From: an uncultured Clostridia bacterium
Lineage (GTDB): Bacteria > Bacillota > Clostridia > Lachnospirales > Anaerotignaceae
Length of the DNA: 10,526 nt
Assembly: GCA_910583755.1 (NCBI GenBank)
Contig: CAJTZO010000055.1
Coordinates: 1 to 10,526, forward strand
Direction of reading: 5' to 3'
Shown here: positions 1 to 6,062 of the stretch, piece by piece
Layout of the letters: each line of letters begins with the position of its first letter
Position numbering within the stretch: position 1 is the stretch's first letter
Made by a program: the position numbers and the translations under genes
Notes under the pieces: model-generated
Told to the model about the DNA's origin: nothing
The model's input: only the letters and a program-made list of their open reading frames with translations
Databases searched by the model: none

Positions 1-1
1 T

Positions 2-274
2 ATGATTCCTGTTCCAGATTTTTGTATTACACAGTTAAAATATGATAAAATTGCTAATTTTAGAGCTTTCCTTAATGAAAAAGAAAAAACAGATTACATA
101 TATTTGCTCCAAAAGGAAAAATTGATTATTGATAAAATTGCTCTTATTTTACAATCAAAAGCTCAAAAATTGTACCAAAAGTGTTTAGATAAACCAAATT
201 CTTCTTTAGCTGTCCGATGTTGTAACTTTCTGTTGTTGGAGGAAAAGTGTAAATGTTATAATAAAGAAAAATGA
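2..274 (+). CDS. Hypothetical protein, C-terminal part, last gene of upstream element
   Basis: This open frame of up to 90 codons runs into the left edge of the window. The ATG at 2 may be an internal methionine, and no ribosome site can be judged. The visible protein is rich in Lys, Leu and Ile and looks helical (residues about 20-65), with several Cys near the end. I see no transmembrane segment or known motif and do not recognise the family. It ends 54 bases before the arm-type repeats of the upstream element's right end, so it is inferred to be that element's last gene. Its reality rests on the length of the open frame and Firmicute-like composition only. Confidence 0.45.
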   Translation: MIPVPDFCITQLKYDKIANFRAFLNEKEKTDYIYLLQKEKLIIDKIALILQSKAQKLYQKCLDKPNSSLAVRCCNFLLLEEKCKCYNKEK

Positions 275-296
275 TTTAAAAAACTTATGAATTTTT

Positions 297-312
297 ATTC
301 AAAAATTTGAAT
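297..312. repeat. Short inverted repeat after the partial gene
   Basis: ATTCAAA and TTTGAAT (7-bp perfect arms) are separated by two A residues, 22 bases after the stop of the partial gene. The arms are pure A+T apart from one C/G pair, and no T-run follows directly. It could be a weak terminator or chance in AT-rich DNA. Confidence 0.25.
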
Positions 313-327
313 GCTGAAAGTGTTTAT

Positions 328-349
328 GATATTATTTTGATATTAAAAA
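328..349 (+). repeat. Arm-type direct repeat pair of the upstream element (right end)
   Basis: Two adjacent 11-bp units, TGATATTATTT then TGATATTAAAA, match the units at 10243-10264 except that GATAC is GATAT in both. They start 120 bp before the core at 448, the same distance as at the other junction. In tyrosine-recombinase elements such short direct repeats beside the core are usually binding sites for the integrase N-terminal domain. That role is inferred here. Confidence 0.65.
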
Positions 350-447
350 ATTTTTAAAACAGAAATACATGGACAAATAAAATGAATTTTGATATAATAT
401 AAATAATAAATACCACGTGAAATACCACAAATCTAAAAAGGTCTGTT

Positions 448-459
448 GAGTGGGAATAA
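448..459 (+). other. Attachment-site core, left junction (guaA-3'-end type)
   Basis: GAGTGGGAATAA reads Glu-Trp-Glu-stop, the usual C-terminus of GMP synthase (guaA). The frame upstream is not guaA (a TGA lies 30 bases before), so this is a core regenerated by an earlier insertion. The same ten bases recur at 10363, and similarity extends a little further (GTCAA shortly downstream in both). Exact crossover bases cannot be read from this window. Confidence 0.7.
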
Positions 460-478
460 TGTCAACAAGCTCAAGAAG

Positions 479-493
479 CCGTATAAACACTGG
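479..493. repeat. 15-bp quasi-palindrome, +31 from the left core
   Basis: CCGTATAAACACTGG lies 31-45 bases after the start of the core. At the same offset from the second core (10394-10408) sits CCAGTATTTATGCGG, whose reverse complement matches this one at 13 of 15 positions. It is a probable protein-binding or structural element of the left end. Its function is unknown. Confidence 0.5.
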
Positions 494-518
494 ATTTTTG
501 AGAGATGAAAATAACTTA

Positions 519-540
519 TGATACTAAAATGATACTATTT
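519..540 (+). repeat. Arm-type direct repeat pair, left end of this element
   Basis: TGATACTAAAA is followed immediately by TGATACTATTT, an 11-bp period with shared TGATACTA. The pair begins 71 bp after the core start. The same two units occur in swapped order at the right end (10243-10264). They are likely arm sites for the integrase encoded at 830-1924. Confidence 0.7.
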
Positions 541-568
541 ATTTTAGAAAAGTAAAATTGACAATAGA

Positions 569-608
569 AATACCATTGAGAACGGTAAAGTTTTCGATGG
601 TATTTTTT
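569..608 (+). terminator. Rho-independent terminator between left end and integrase
   Basis: A 15-base left arm (569-583) pairs with 590-604 with only two G-U wobbles around a GGTAAA loop. A run of six T follows (603-608), then GTTTGT. It would stop transcription entering from the upstream element and so insulate the integrase promoter. Because it lies in a leader without an upstream gene in this element, an attenuator role is also possible. Confidence 0.75.
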
Positions 609-645
609 GTTTGTCTATTTTTTGGAAAGCAGAAAATAATAAATA

Positions 646-697
646 CAAAAAAGTTTAGTTTTTTTATAAAATCACTTGACAAAAGCAAAAAAGTTTA
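646..697 (+). repeat. 12-bp direct repeat at the integrase promoter (operator candidate)
   Basis: CAAAAAAGTTTA occurs at 646-657 and again, identical, at 686-697. The spacing is 40 bp, close to four helical turns. The second copy sits between the -35 and -10 hexamers of the integrase promoter. This is a plausible pair of regulator sites, but the units are A-rich and no regulator in the window can be assigned to them. Confidence 0.4.
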
Positions 698-704
698 ATA
701 ATAT
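676..704 (+). promoter_or_regulatory. Integrase promoter
   Basis: TTGACA (676-681), a 17-bp spacer and TAATAT (699-704) form a near-consensus vegetative promoter. Transcription would start near 711, giving a leader of about 120 bases before the integrase start at 830. Confidence 0.75.
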
Positions 705-756
705 ATCAACATAACTAAATAGTTTTGCTTAGTAAAAATATTTTGAAAGGAGTGAT

Positions 757-786
757 TATATAAGCACTATAATCAATACTTATATA
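757..786 (+). repeat. Inverted repeat in the integrase leader
   Basis: TATATAAG (757-764) and CTTATATA (779-786) are perfect 8-bp arms around a 14-base loop, just after a good ribosome site (AAAGGAG, 746-752) that has no usable ATG, GTG or TTG frame of any length behind it. It may be a leader hairpin or the remains of a small excisionase-type gene. The frame behind the orphan ribosome site codes only about 17 residues before a stop. Confidence 0.35.
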
Positions 787-829
787 GAAAGATATGGAAG
801 AAAATGTTGTTAGCGAAAGGAGGAAGGAT

Positions 830-1924
830 ATGCCTGCATACAAAGATAAAAAAACAGGAAAATGGTATGCTTCATTTTATTTTGAGAACTGGAACAATGT
901 TCGAGAAAAGAAAATGAAACGAGGATTTGAAACAAAAAAGGACGCTTTAGAATGGGAGAGGGAATTTTTAAGACAGACAAATGTAGATTTTGATATGAAA
1001 TTTGAGAGTTTTGTGGAGATTTATATTTCAGACATCAAGCAGAGAGTAAGAGAAAGTACCTTTATGACAAAGGAAAATATTATCCGTAAAAAAATAATAC
1101 CTTTTTTTAAAAACAAAAAAATGAGTGCCATTACGGCAAAAGATATTATTCAATGGCAAAATGGGCTTATGGTTTATCGCGACGAAAAGGGAAAAGGATA
1201 TTCTCCTGTTTATTTGAAAACAATACATAATCAGTTGAGTGCTATATTCAATCATGCTGTGAAGTATTATGATTTAAAAAGCAATCCAGCAGCAAAAGCA
1301 GGAAATATGGGTGACAAAGATGGTGCAGAAGTGAATTTTTGGACAAAGGAAGAATATTCCAAATTTTCAGAGGCTATGATGGATAAACCATTATCCTTTT
1401 ATGCTTTTGAAGTGCTTTACTGGTGCGGTATTCGCTTAGGGGAACTACTTGCATTAACTCCAGAAGATTTTGATTTTAAAAATGCTACATTACGCATCAA
1501 TAAATCTTATCAGCGTATTGGCAAAAAAGATGTAATTACAGAGCCAAAAACAAAGAAAAGCAAAAGAGTGATTAAAATACCAAAATTCTTATGTGAAGAA
1601 ATACAAGAATATATCAAAATGCTTTATGGAATACAGCCAACAGACAGAATATTTACTATAACAAAAAGCTATTTACATCATGAAATGGATAGAGGTGCAA
1701 AAGAGGCTGGTGTAAAACGTATCAAAATCCATGCAATTCGCCATAGTCATATATCACATTTAATAGATTTAGGATTTTCAGCCGTTGCGATTGCTGACAG
1801 AGTAGGACATGAAAGCATTGATATTACATACAAATATGCCCATTTATTCCCATCAAAACAGATTGAAATGGTAGAAAAACTGGAAAATGAAAAAGATGGT
1901 CTTTATAATGATTTAAAGAAATAA
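830..1924 (+). CDS. int: Tyrosine recombinase / integrase of the element
   Basis: This 364-aa site-specific recombinase would integrate and excise the element by strand exchange at the attachment cores. The N-terminus (residues about 1-45, MPAYKDKKTGKW onward) resembles the AP2-like arm-binding domain of Tn916-type integrases. A SAM-like core-binding domain follows (about 50-165), then the catalytic domain. The full catalytic set is visible: Arg202 in GIRLGEL, His301 and Arg304 in HAIRH, His327 in VGHE, and the nucleophile Tyr336 in YKYAHL, nine residues after His327 as is usual. I chose ATG 830 because AAAGGAGGAA ends a few bases before it; an in-frame ATG at 794 would add 12 residues without a good ribosome site. 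The gene lies next to the left attachment site. No excisionase gene is visible. Confidence 0.93.
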   Translation: MPAYKDKKTGKWYASFYFENWNNVREKKMKRGFETKKDALEWEREFLRQTNVDFDMKFESFVEIYISDIKQRVRESTFMTKENIIRKKIIPFFKNKKMSAITAKDIIQWQNGLMVYRDEKGKGYSPVYLKTIHNQLSAIFNHAVKYYDLKSNPAAKAGNMGDKDGAEVNFWTKEEYSKFSEAMMDKPLSFYAFEVLYWCGIRLGELLALTPEDFDFKNATLRINKSYQRIGKKDVITEPKTKKSKRVIKIPKFLCEEIQEYIKMLYGIQPTDRIFTITKSYLHHEMDRGAKEAGVKRIKIHAIRHSHISHLIDLGFSAVAIADRVGHESIDITYKYAHLFPSKQIEMVEKLENEKDGLYNDLKK

Positions 1925-2024
1925 AAGTCCTAATGTATCGCCAAATACAAAAGGACTTGGAAATGTGGTAAACATTCCTTCAACTTGGATTTAATTTACC
2001 ACATTTCTATTGATTTTTCAATAG
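1925..2024 (+). promoter_or_regulatory. Hairpin-rich spacer between int and repA
   Basis: Three inverted repeats are packed in 100 bases: AAGTCC (1925) with GGACTT (1953); a perfect 13-bp pair, GAAATGTGGTAAA (1960-1972) with its complement at 1995-2007; and CTATTGA with TCAATAG around TTTT (2007-2024). None has a T-run behind it, so simple termination is doubtful. The last hairpin ends just before the ribosome site of the ATPase gene. RNA control of repA expression or an origin-like structure are both possible. Confidence 0.5.
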
Positions 2025-2040
2025 GATAGGAGTGGAAAAT

Positions 2041-2997
2041 TTGAATTACGAATTAAAATTAATCAATATGGAAGATGTAAAGTGTGAAAATGTAGAATGG
2101 TTGTGGTACCCATTTATACCATATGGCAAAATTACAATCATTCAAGGTGACCCTGGAGAGGGAAAGACAACACTTGTTTTACAGATAATAGCAAAATTAA
2201 CAAAGGGTGACGCAATTATAAACGGAGAAAGCAAAGAGCCTATTAATATTATTTATCAGACAGCAGAAGACGGTTTGAGCGACACGATAAAGCCTCGTCT
2301 TGTAGCTGCAAATGCAGACTGCTCAAAGGTACTTGTAATTGATGATAGAGAAACACCATTAACTATGCTTGATGTGCGATTAGAGAAAGCAATCTCTGAA
2401 ACTGGTGCAAGACTTGTTGTGTTAGACCCTATACAAGGTTTTTTAGGTGCTGATGTAGATATGCATAGAGCAAATGAAATCAGACCAGTTATGAAACATA
2501 TTGCAGAAATTGCAGAAAAATATCGTTGTGCAGTGATATTAGTTGGACATATGAACAAATGTAATATGGGCAAATCAGCATATAGGGGGCTTGGTTCTAT
2601 TGATTTTCAGGCTGCTGCAAGGAGTGTTTTAATTGTTGGTAGAATAAAAAATGAACCAGAAATCAGAGTTGTTTGTCAAATAAAAAATTCTCTTGCACCA
2701 GAAGCAAAATCAATCGCTTTTAGACTAAGTGAAAAAAACGGTTTTGAATGGATAGGAGAGTATGATGTAAGTGCCGATGATTTATTAGCAGCTGATAATC
2801 GTGGGCAAAAACTAAAAGAAGCAAAAGAATTTTTAAAAGAAATATTAAAATCAGGTTCTATGACACAAAAAGAAATTTCAGAAGAAGCGGAAAATCATGG
2901 AATTAAAAATAAAACACTTTGGAATGCGAAATCAGATTTAAAAATTGAATCTATAAAAATAGGAAATCAATGGTTTTGGATGCTGCCTAAAGAATAA
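2041..2997 (+). CDS. RepA-like AAA ATPase / hexameric helicase
   Basis: This is a RecA-fold ATPase of the AAA_25 / plasmid RepA type, 318 aa from the chosen start. Walker A is GDPGEGKT at residues 36-43, Walker B ends in LDP at Asp129, and a GHMNK sensor-like segment lies at 169-173, followed by YRGLG-SIDFQAAARS, typical of the family. The last 60 or so residues look like a winged helix (SMTQKEISEEAENHGIKNKT). Such proteins unwind DNA for plasmid replication; on mobilizable elements they may allow short autonomous replication after excision. TTG at 2041 fits AGGAG (2028-2032) with 8-base spacing; GTG at 2032 would overlap that site. No dedicated primase gene is present. Confidence 0.85.
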   Translation: MNYELKLINMEDVKCENVEWLWYPFIPYGKITIIQGDPGEGKTTLVLQIIAKLTKGDAIINGESKEPINIIYQTAEDGLSDTIKPRLVAANADCSKVLVIDDRETPLTMLDVRLEKAISETGARLVVLDPIQGFLGADVDMHRANEIRPVMKHIAEIAEKYRCAVILVGHMNKCNMGKSAYRGLGSIDFQAAARSVLIVGRIKNEPEIRVVCQIKNSLAPEAKSIAFRLSEKNGFEWIGEYDVSADDLLAADNRGQKLKEAKEFLKEILKSGSMTQKEISEEAENHGIKNKTLWNAKSDLKIESIKIGNQWFWMLPKE

Positions 2998-3007
2998 AAG
3001 GAAGATG

Positions 3008-3044
3008 GCAAGATTCCCTTTTCCTAAAGAGGAGGGAATCTTGC
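3008..3044 (+). repeat. Strong hairpin after repA
   Basis: GCAAGATTCCCT (3008-3019) pairs perfectly with 3033-3044 around a 13-base loop. It starts ten bases after the repA stop. There is no T-run behind it, so it may stabilise or process the mRNA rather than terminate it. On DNA it could also act as a single-strand initiation structure. Confidence 0.55.
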
Positions 3045-3083
3045 TACCTTGAATGAATTCAAAAATAGAAAGAATTAAAATAT

Positions 3084-3317
3084 ATGAAAAACGTTCAGAT
3101 TTCATACGATTTATTTATAAAATTGCTTCAGTATTATCATTTTGAAAAATACAAGTATAAAGAAGAAATCAAGCAAGAATTGGAAAGAAAATTAAATGCA
3201 ATAGTAATGAGAGAACATTATACCAATTATAAAACTGCTCCAACAGAAGAAGAAAGAGAAAAAGCTAGACAGAAATATTTGTATAAAAGAGGAATCCATT
3301 CAGATTTTAAATGGTGA
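3084..3317 (+). CDS. Small conserved-type accessory protein of mobilizable elements
   Basis: The product is 77 aa, highly charged and predicted helical, with no Cys, signal peptide or membrane segment. It has a KYKEEIKQELERKL helix near residues 22-36, then EEEREKARQKYLYKRG near 53-68. From memory, small proteins of this kind with the TAPTEEEREKARQKYLYKRG-like tail sit between the RepA-type ATPase and the relaxase in many clostridial elements, where automatic annotation sometimes misnames them 'complexin'. Function is unknown. Position suggests a helper in mobilization or replication. The ribosome site is weak (AGAAAG about ten bases before ATG). The gene lies between two hairpins. Confidence 0.7.
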   Translation: MKNVQISYDLFIKLLQYYHFEKYKYKEEIKQELERKLNAIVMREHYTNYKTAPTEEEREKARQKYLYKRGIHSDFKW

Positions 3318-3342
3318 TAAATTTCCTTTGTCAACAGATAAA

Positions 3343-3365
3343 ACAGGAGCGTGTCACGCTCCTGT
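3343..3365. repeat. GC-rich perfect hairpin after the 77-aa gene
   Basis: ACAGGAGCGTG and CACGCTCCTGT flank a single T, a perfect 11-bp inverted repeat that would fold as a 9-bp stem with a five-base loop. It is far more GC-rich than its surroundings. No T-run follows on the + strand, and only four T follow on the - strand, so it is either a poor terminator or part of the transfer-origin region. Confidence 0.55.
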
Positions 3366-3437
3366 AAATAGTAATCAACGAATGACTGCATTTCTTTCAG
3401 TCGATGAAAATGAGAGATAAAATACTGCTTTCGGCAG

Positions 3438-3503
3438 AACGCAATATGTACTTTTGATAGGAACTGTCAAAAGTGCATTTGCGTTACTTTTGACAAAAGT
3501 AAC
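3438..3503. other. oriT: Candidate origin of transfer (oriT) upstream of the relaxase
   Basis: A long cruciform is visible. AACGCAA (3438-3444) pairs with TTGCGTT (3479-3485). Inside it ATGTACTTTTGA (3446-3457) pairs with TCAAAAGTGCAT (3467-3478) with one wobble. The whole forms a near-continuous 19-bp stem with one bulged T and a nine-base loop. Overlapping its right foot is a second dyad, GTTACTTTTG with CAAAAGTAAC around one A (3483-3503). ACTTTTGA is repeated at 3450 and 3486. MobV relaxases nick at inverted repeats directly upstream of their own gene, as here. The nick position itself cannot be read. Confidence 0.65.
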
Positions 3504-3518
3504 AAAACAAAATAAGAA
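3490..3518 (+). promoter_or_regulatory. Possible relaxase promoter inside the oriT dyad
   Basis: TTGACA (3490-3495), 17 bp and TAAGAA (3513-3518) form a promoter with a good -35 and a poor -10. The -35 lies inside the second oriT inverted repeat, so relaxase bound to oriT could repress its own gene, as described for MobM of pMV158. The weak -10 keeps confidence low. Confidence 0.3.
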
Positions 3519-3536
3519 ATGAGGTGAATTTGATTT

Positions 3537-4670
3537 ATGAGAAGAACAATTAGTATCATGCTTGGGAAAGGTTCTATCCATCATAATGAACGCAAATTTA
3601 CTGCTGAAAATGTAGACAAAGAACGTACTAAAAATAATATTACCTATTGTAATGAAAATATAAAAACAGTATATCATAAATTGTTTGATGATGCACTGAA
3701 AAAATATAATGAAAAGCAAAAACGAAATGACAGAATAATACTTGATTATTATGAAAAAATTCGTATAAGTAAGCAGGAAAAGCCTTTTTATGAAATTATT
3801 GTGCAAGTTGGTGATAAAGATAATATGGGTGCAGTTTCCGATGATGGGCAAACCGCAAAAAATATACTTGATAACTATATGAAAAATTTTCAAGAGAGAA
3901 ATCCACATTTATATGTGTTTTCTGCACATCTGCATATGGATGAGGCAACTCCACATTTACATATTGATTTTGTACCGTTCACAACAGATAGTAAAAGAGG
4001 ACTTGACACAAGGGTTTCTATGAAAGGTGCTTTAAAACAGCAAGGTTTTATTGGCACTGCAAGAAGTGATACAGAGTTCAATCAATGGATAAATTCTGAA
4101 AAAGAAACGCTGTCTGAAATTATGTTGGAGTACGGCATAGAATGGGAGAAAAAAGGAACACATGAAAAACATAAATCTGTCAACCAGTTTAAAAAAGAAA
4201 AATTAGTTGAAGAAGTAAAAAAACTGGAATATAGAAAGAAATCTTTAGAATACGACATTTCAAACTATCAAAATTCAGAAAAATATGCTCTTAATTCTGT
4301 TAGTAAACTAGAAAAGAAAGCAGAACTTTTTCCTGAACCGACAGCATTTATGTCAGCTAAAAAATATAAAAATGAATTTATAATGCCCTTTATAGAAGAA
4401 CTTTTAATAACTATGAAAGAGCTTTCACAAAAAGCATTTATTGCAGAGAAAAATGCAGAAAAACTACAAAAACAGTTTCATACTTTAAAACAAAGCAATG
4501 AACAGCTTAAAAAATTGAATTGGGATAACAATATGGAAATTAGCAAATATAAAGTACAACTTCGTAATTTCGATAAATTAAAATCTTATTTAGGTATTGA
4601 GAATGTAAAAGAATGCTTTAAACAGACGAATAAGAAACAAAAGATTCAAATAAAAGAAAAAGATAGATAA
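3537..4670 (+). CDS. mob: MobV-family relaxase (Pre/Mob plasmid recombination protein)
   Basis: This 377-aa relaxase would nick oriT and lead one strand into a recipient through a helper's conjugation channel. The N-terminal motif HHNERK (residues 15-20) has the HNxR pattern of MobV enzymes, in which this His is the likely DNA-linking residue by comparison with MobM. The metal-binding motif HxDExxPHxH is complete at residues 133-142 (HMDEATPHLH). Residues about 205-375 are Lys/Glu-rich and look like a long coiled coil, usual for DNA-binding and membrane-targeting C-termini in this family. GAGGTG at 3521-3526 is ten bases before the ATG. It follows the oriT candidate directly. The length is within the normal range and the gene appears intact. 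Confidence 0.92.
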   Translation: MRRTISIMLGKGSIHHNERKFTAENVDKERTKNNITYCNENIKTVYHKLFDDALKKYNEKQKRNDRIILDYYEKIRISKQEKPFYEIIVQVGDKDNMGAVSDDGQTAKNILDNYMKNFQERNPHLYVFSAHLHMDEATPHLHIDFVPFTTDSKRGLDTRVSMKGALKQQGFIGTARSDTEFNQWINSEKETLSEIMLEYGIEWEKKGTHEKHKSVNQFKKEKLVEEVKKLEYRKKSLEYDISNYQNSEKYALNSVSKLEKKAELFPEPTAFMSAKKYKNEFIMPFIEELLITMKELSQKAFIAEKNAEKLQKQFHTLKQSNEQLKKLNWDNNMEISKYKVQLRNFDKLKSYLGIENVKECFKQTNKKQKIQIKEKDR

Positions 4671-4715
4671 TATAAAGATAAATTATTAAAAAATTAAAAT
4701 GTTGTTTAAAACCTG

Positions 4716-4744
4716 TTGACTTATTTACATCTTTATATTAAAAT
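4716..4744 (+). promoter_or_regulatory. Promoter of the restriction-modification operon
   Basis: TTGACT (4716-4721), 17 bp and TAAAAT (4739-4744) form a good promoter 42 bases before the regulator's ATG. TACAT (4726-4730) and ATGTA (4743-4747) form a 5-bp dyad spanning the spacer and -10. It is a possible operator for the regulator encoded next, though the arms are short and no classical C-box is evident. Confidence 0.65.
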
Positions 4745-4786
4745 GTATGATAAATTGTTGTAACCTGAAAATTTTGTGAGGTATAT

Positions 4787-4993
4787 ATGATTACTGAAAA
4801 AATTGGAACTCGTATTCGAGAATTAAGAAAAAATACAGGACTTAGCCAAGAAAAATTTGCAGCTAAAATTGGCATGGATAGGACTTATTTTGCTAGTGTT
4901 GAACTAGGAAAAAGGAATATTTCTATTATAAATCTTGAAAAAATAGCAAATGGATTAAATATCACTCTATCAGAGATGTTTTTAAATTTATAA
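4787..4993 (+). CDS. Controller (C-protein-type) HTH_3/XRE regulator of the R-M operon
   Basis: The product is a 68-aa single-domain helix-turn-helix protein. The helices around residues 19-45 (LSQEKFAAKIGMDRTYFASVELGKRNISI) match the compact XRE fold of restriction-modification controller proteins, which bind as dimers to their own promoter and time the appearance of the endonuclease after the methyltransferase. GTGAGG (4776-4781) is five bases before ATG. It is first in a tightly packed operon (28-bp gap to the methyltransferase), the usual place for a C gene. It has no extra domain that would suggest a phage repressor. Which promoter it controls is inferred from position. Confidence 0.85.
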   Translation: MITEKIGTRIRELRKNTGLSQEKFAAKIGMDRTYFASVELGKRNISIINLEKIANGLNITLSEMFLNL

Positions 4994-4994
4994 A

Positions 4995-5001
4995 AAGGAG
5001 G
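4995..5001 (+). promoter_or_regulatory. Strong ribosome site with unclear start codon for the first methyltransferase
   Basis: AAGGAGG directly follows the regulator's stop. The first in-frame ATG is at 5022, 20 bases away, which is longer than normal spacing. The GTG at 5001 overlaps the site and is too close. ATT at 5010 has ideal spacing (8 bases) but would be a rare start. Confidence 0.6.
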
Positions 5002-5021
5002 TGTTTATCATTAGTGTAACT

Positions 5022-6050
5022 ATGGAAAATAAAGGTTATAAAGTTTCACTTATAAATAATAGAAGGTATTTAGGGAATAAATACAAGTTATTGCCATTTA
5101 TTACGAGTGTTGTGAAAAAAGAATGTAAAGATATTATATCTATTGCGGATATATTTGCAGGTACAGGGGCAGTTTCCTCAGCTTTTACTGATAAAATATT
5201 AATTACAAATGATTTAATGTATAGTAATTATATTTGTAATTTTGCTTGGTTTGGGAGTGAAACTTATAATCAGCAAGTAATTATTGACTATATCATATCT
5301 TATAATTCTTTTACAAATATAGCAGATAATTATATGACAGAAAATTTTGCTGATACCTATTTTAGTTATTTTGATTGTGCTAAAATAGGATTTATACGAG
5401 AGGACATAGAAAATAATTATAAAAAAGGAAATATAAATAACAGAGAGAGAGCAATTTTAATTACTTCGCTTCTTTATGCAATAGATAAAATTGCAAAGAC
5501 TTGTGGACATTATGATGCTTATAGGAAGAATGTAGTGTTTGACAAATCATTAGAATTATTAGTTCCTATAGCAAAAACACAAAATAATAGTGAAAATAAA
5601 TGTTACAATAAAGATGCAAATGATTTAGTAAAGGAAATTACTGCAGATTTAATGTATATAGACCCTCCATATAATTCAAGACAGTATTGTGACGCTTATC
5701 ATTTACTTGAAAATGTTGCTCGATGGGAAAAACCAAAAGTATTTGGTATAGCAAGAAAAATGGATAGAACAAAATTAAAAAGTAAGTATTGTACAAAAAA
5801 TGCTACAAAAGCATTTGAAGAATTGATTGATAATATTAAAGCAAAATATATATTGCTTTCTTATAATAATATGGCTCAAAAAGGAAATGAGCGTTCTAAT
5901 GCAAAAATCTCTGATGATGATATTATGAAAATTTTAAGCAAAAAAGGAAATGTAAAAGTATTTTCAGAGAACTACAAAGCATTTACGACAGGGAAATCAT
6001 GTATTTCAGAAAATGAAGAACGACTTTTTTTATGTACTATTTTTAAGTAA
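5022..6050 (+). CDS. Type II adenine-N6 DNA methyltransferase, M.FokI N-half type
   Basis: The enzyme, 342 aa from ATG 5022, would methylate adenine in one strand of the system's target. Motif order is that of the D12/alpha class: RYLGNKYK near residues 15-22 (motif X), FAGTG at 45-49 (SAM binding, motif I) and DPPY at 214-217 (catalytic motif IV). The segment after it, NSRQYCDAYHLLENVARWE, strongly resembles the N-terminal methyltransferase half of M.FokI and relatives that serve Type IIS systems, rather than Dam. The start is uncertain: the frame is open from GTG 5001. Twelve bases separate it from the second methyltransferase, implying coupled translation. The two would protect opposite strands of an asymmetric site, as the two halves of M.FokI do. 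Confidence 0.88.
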   Translation: MENKGYKVSLINNRRYLGNKYKLLPFITSVVKKECKDIISIADIFAGTGAVSSAFTDKILITNDLMYSNYICNFAWFGSETYNQQVIIDYIISYNSFTNIADNYMTENFADTYFSYFDCAKIGFIREDIENNYKKGNINNRERAILITSLLYAIDKIAKTCGHYDAYRKNVVFDKSLELLVPIAKTQNNSENKCYNKDANDLVKEITADLMYIDPPYNSRQYCDAYHLLENVARWEKPKVFGIARKMDRTKLKSKYCTKNATKAFEELIDNIKAKYILLSYNNMAQKGNERSNAKISDDDIMKILSKKGNVKVFSENYKAFTTGKSCISENEERLFLCTIFK

Positions 6051-6062
6051 GAGGTATAGAAA

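Larger units (their letters stand above)
1..447. mobile_element. Right end of an upstream related integrative element
   Basis: The stretch left of the first GAGTGGGAAT core carries a pair of 11-bp direct repeats at 328-349. They start 120 bp before the core, exactly as the repeats at 10243-10264 do before the second core. This identifies the segment as the right end of a second element using a related integrase. Apart from the partial gene at 2-274 it is non-coding and A-rich. Confidence 0.6.

Noticed and set aside
411..428. TACCAC repeated with 12-bp spacing before the left core
   Set aside because: It looked like the upstream element's arm pair, but the better and exactly spaced pair is at 328-349. 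The other junction has nothing comparable at this offset.
448..459. A guaA coding end
   Set aside because: Only the Glu-Trp-Glu-stop core is present at either junction. The upstream frames do not encode GMP synthase, so guaA itself is outside the window.
558..586. TTGACA at 558-563 as a promoter
   Set aside because: No -10-like hexamer lies 16-18 bases downstream; the sequence there is the terminator stem.
2256..2573. 105-codon open frame on the - strand inside the ATPase gene
   Set aside because: It is antisense to the conserved Walker B and sensor region of a clear gene and has no ribosome site.
3375..3908. 177-codon open frame on the - strand
   Set aside because: It overlaps the oriT candidate and the conserved relaxase N-terminus, has a low-complexity Phe/Ile-rich translation, and is a shadow of AT-rich + strand coding.
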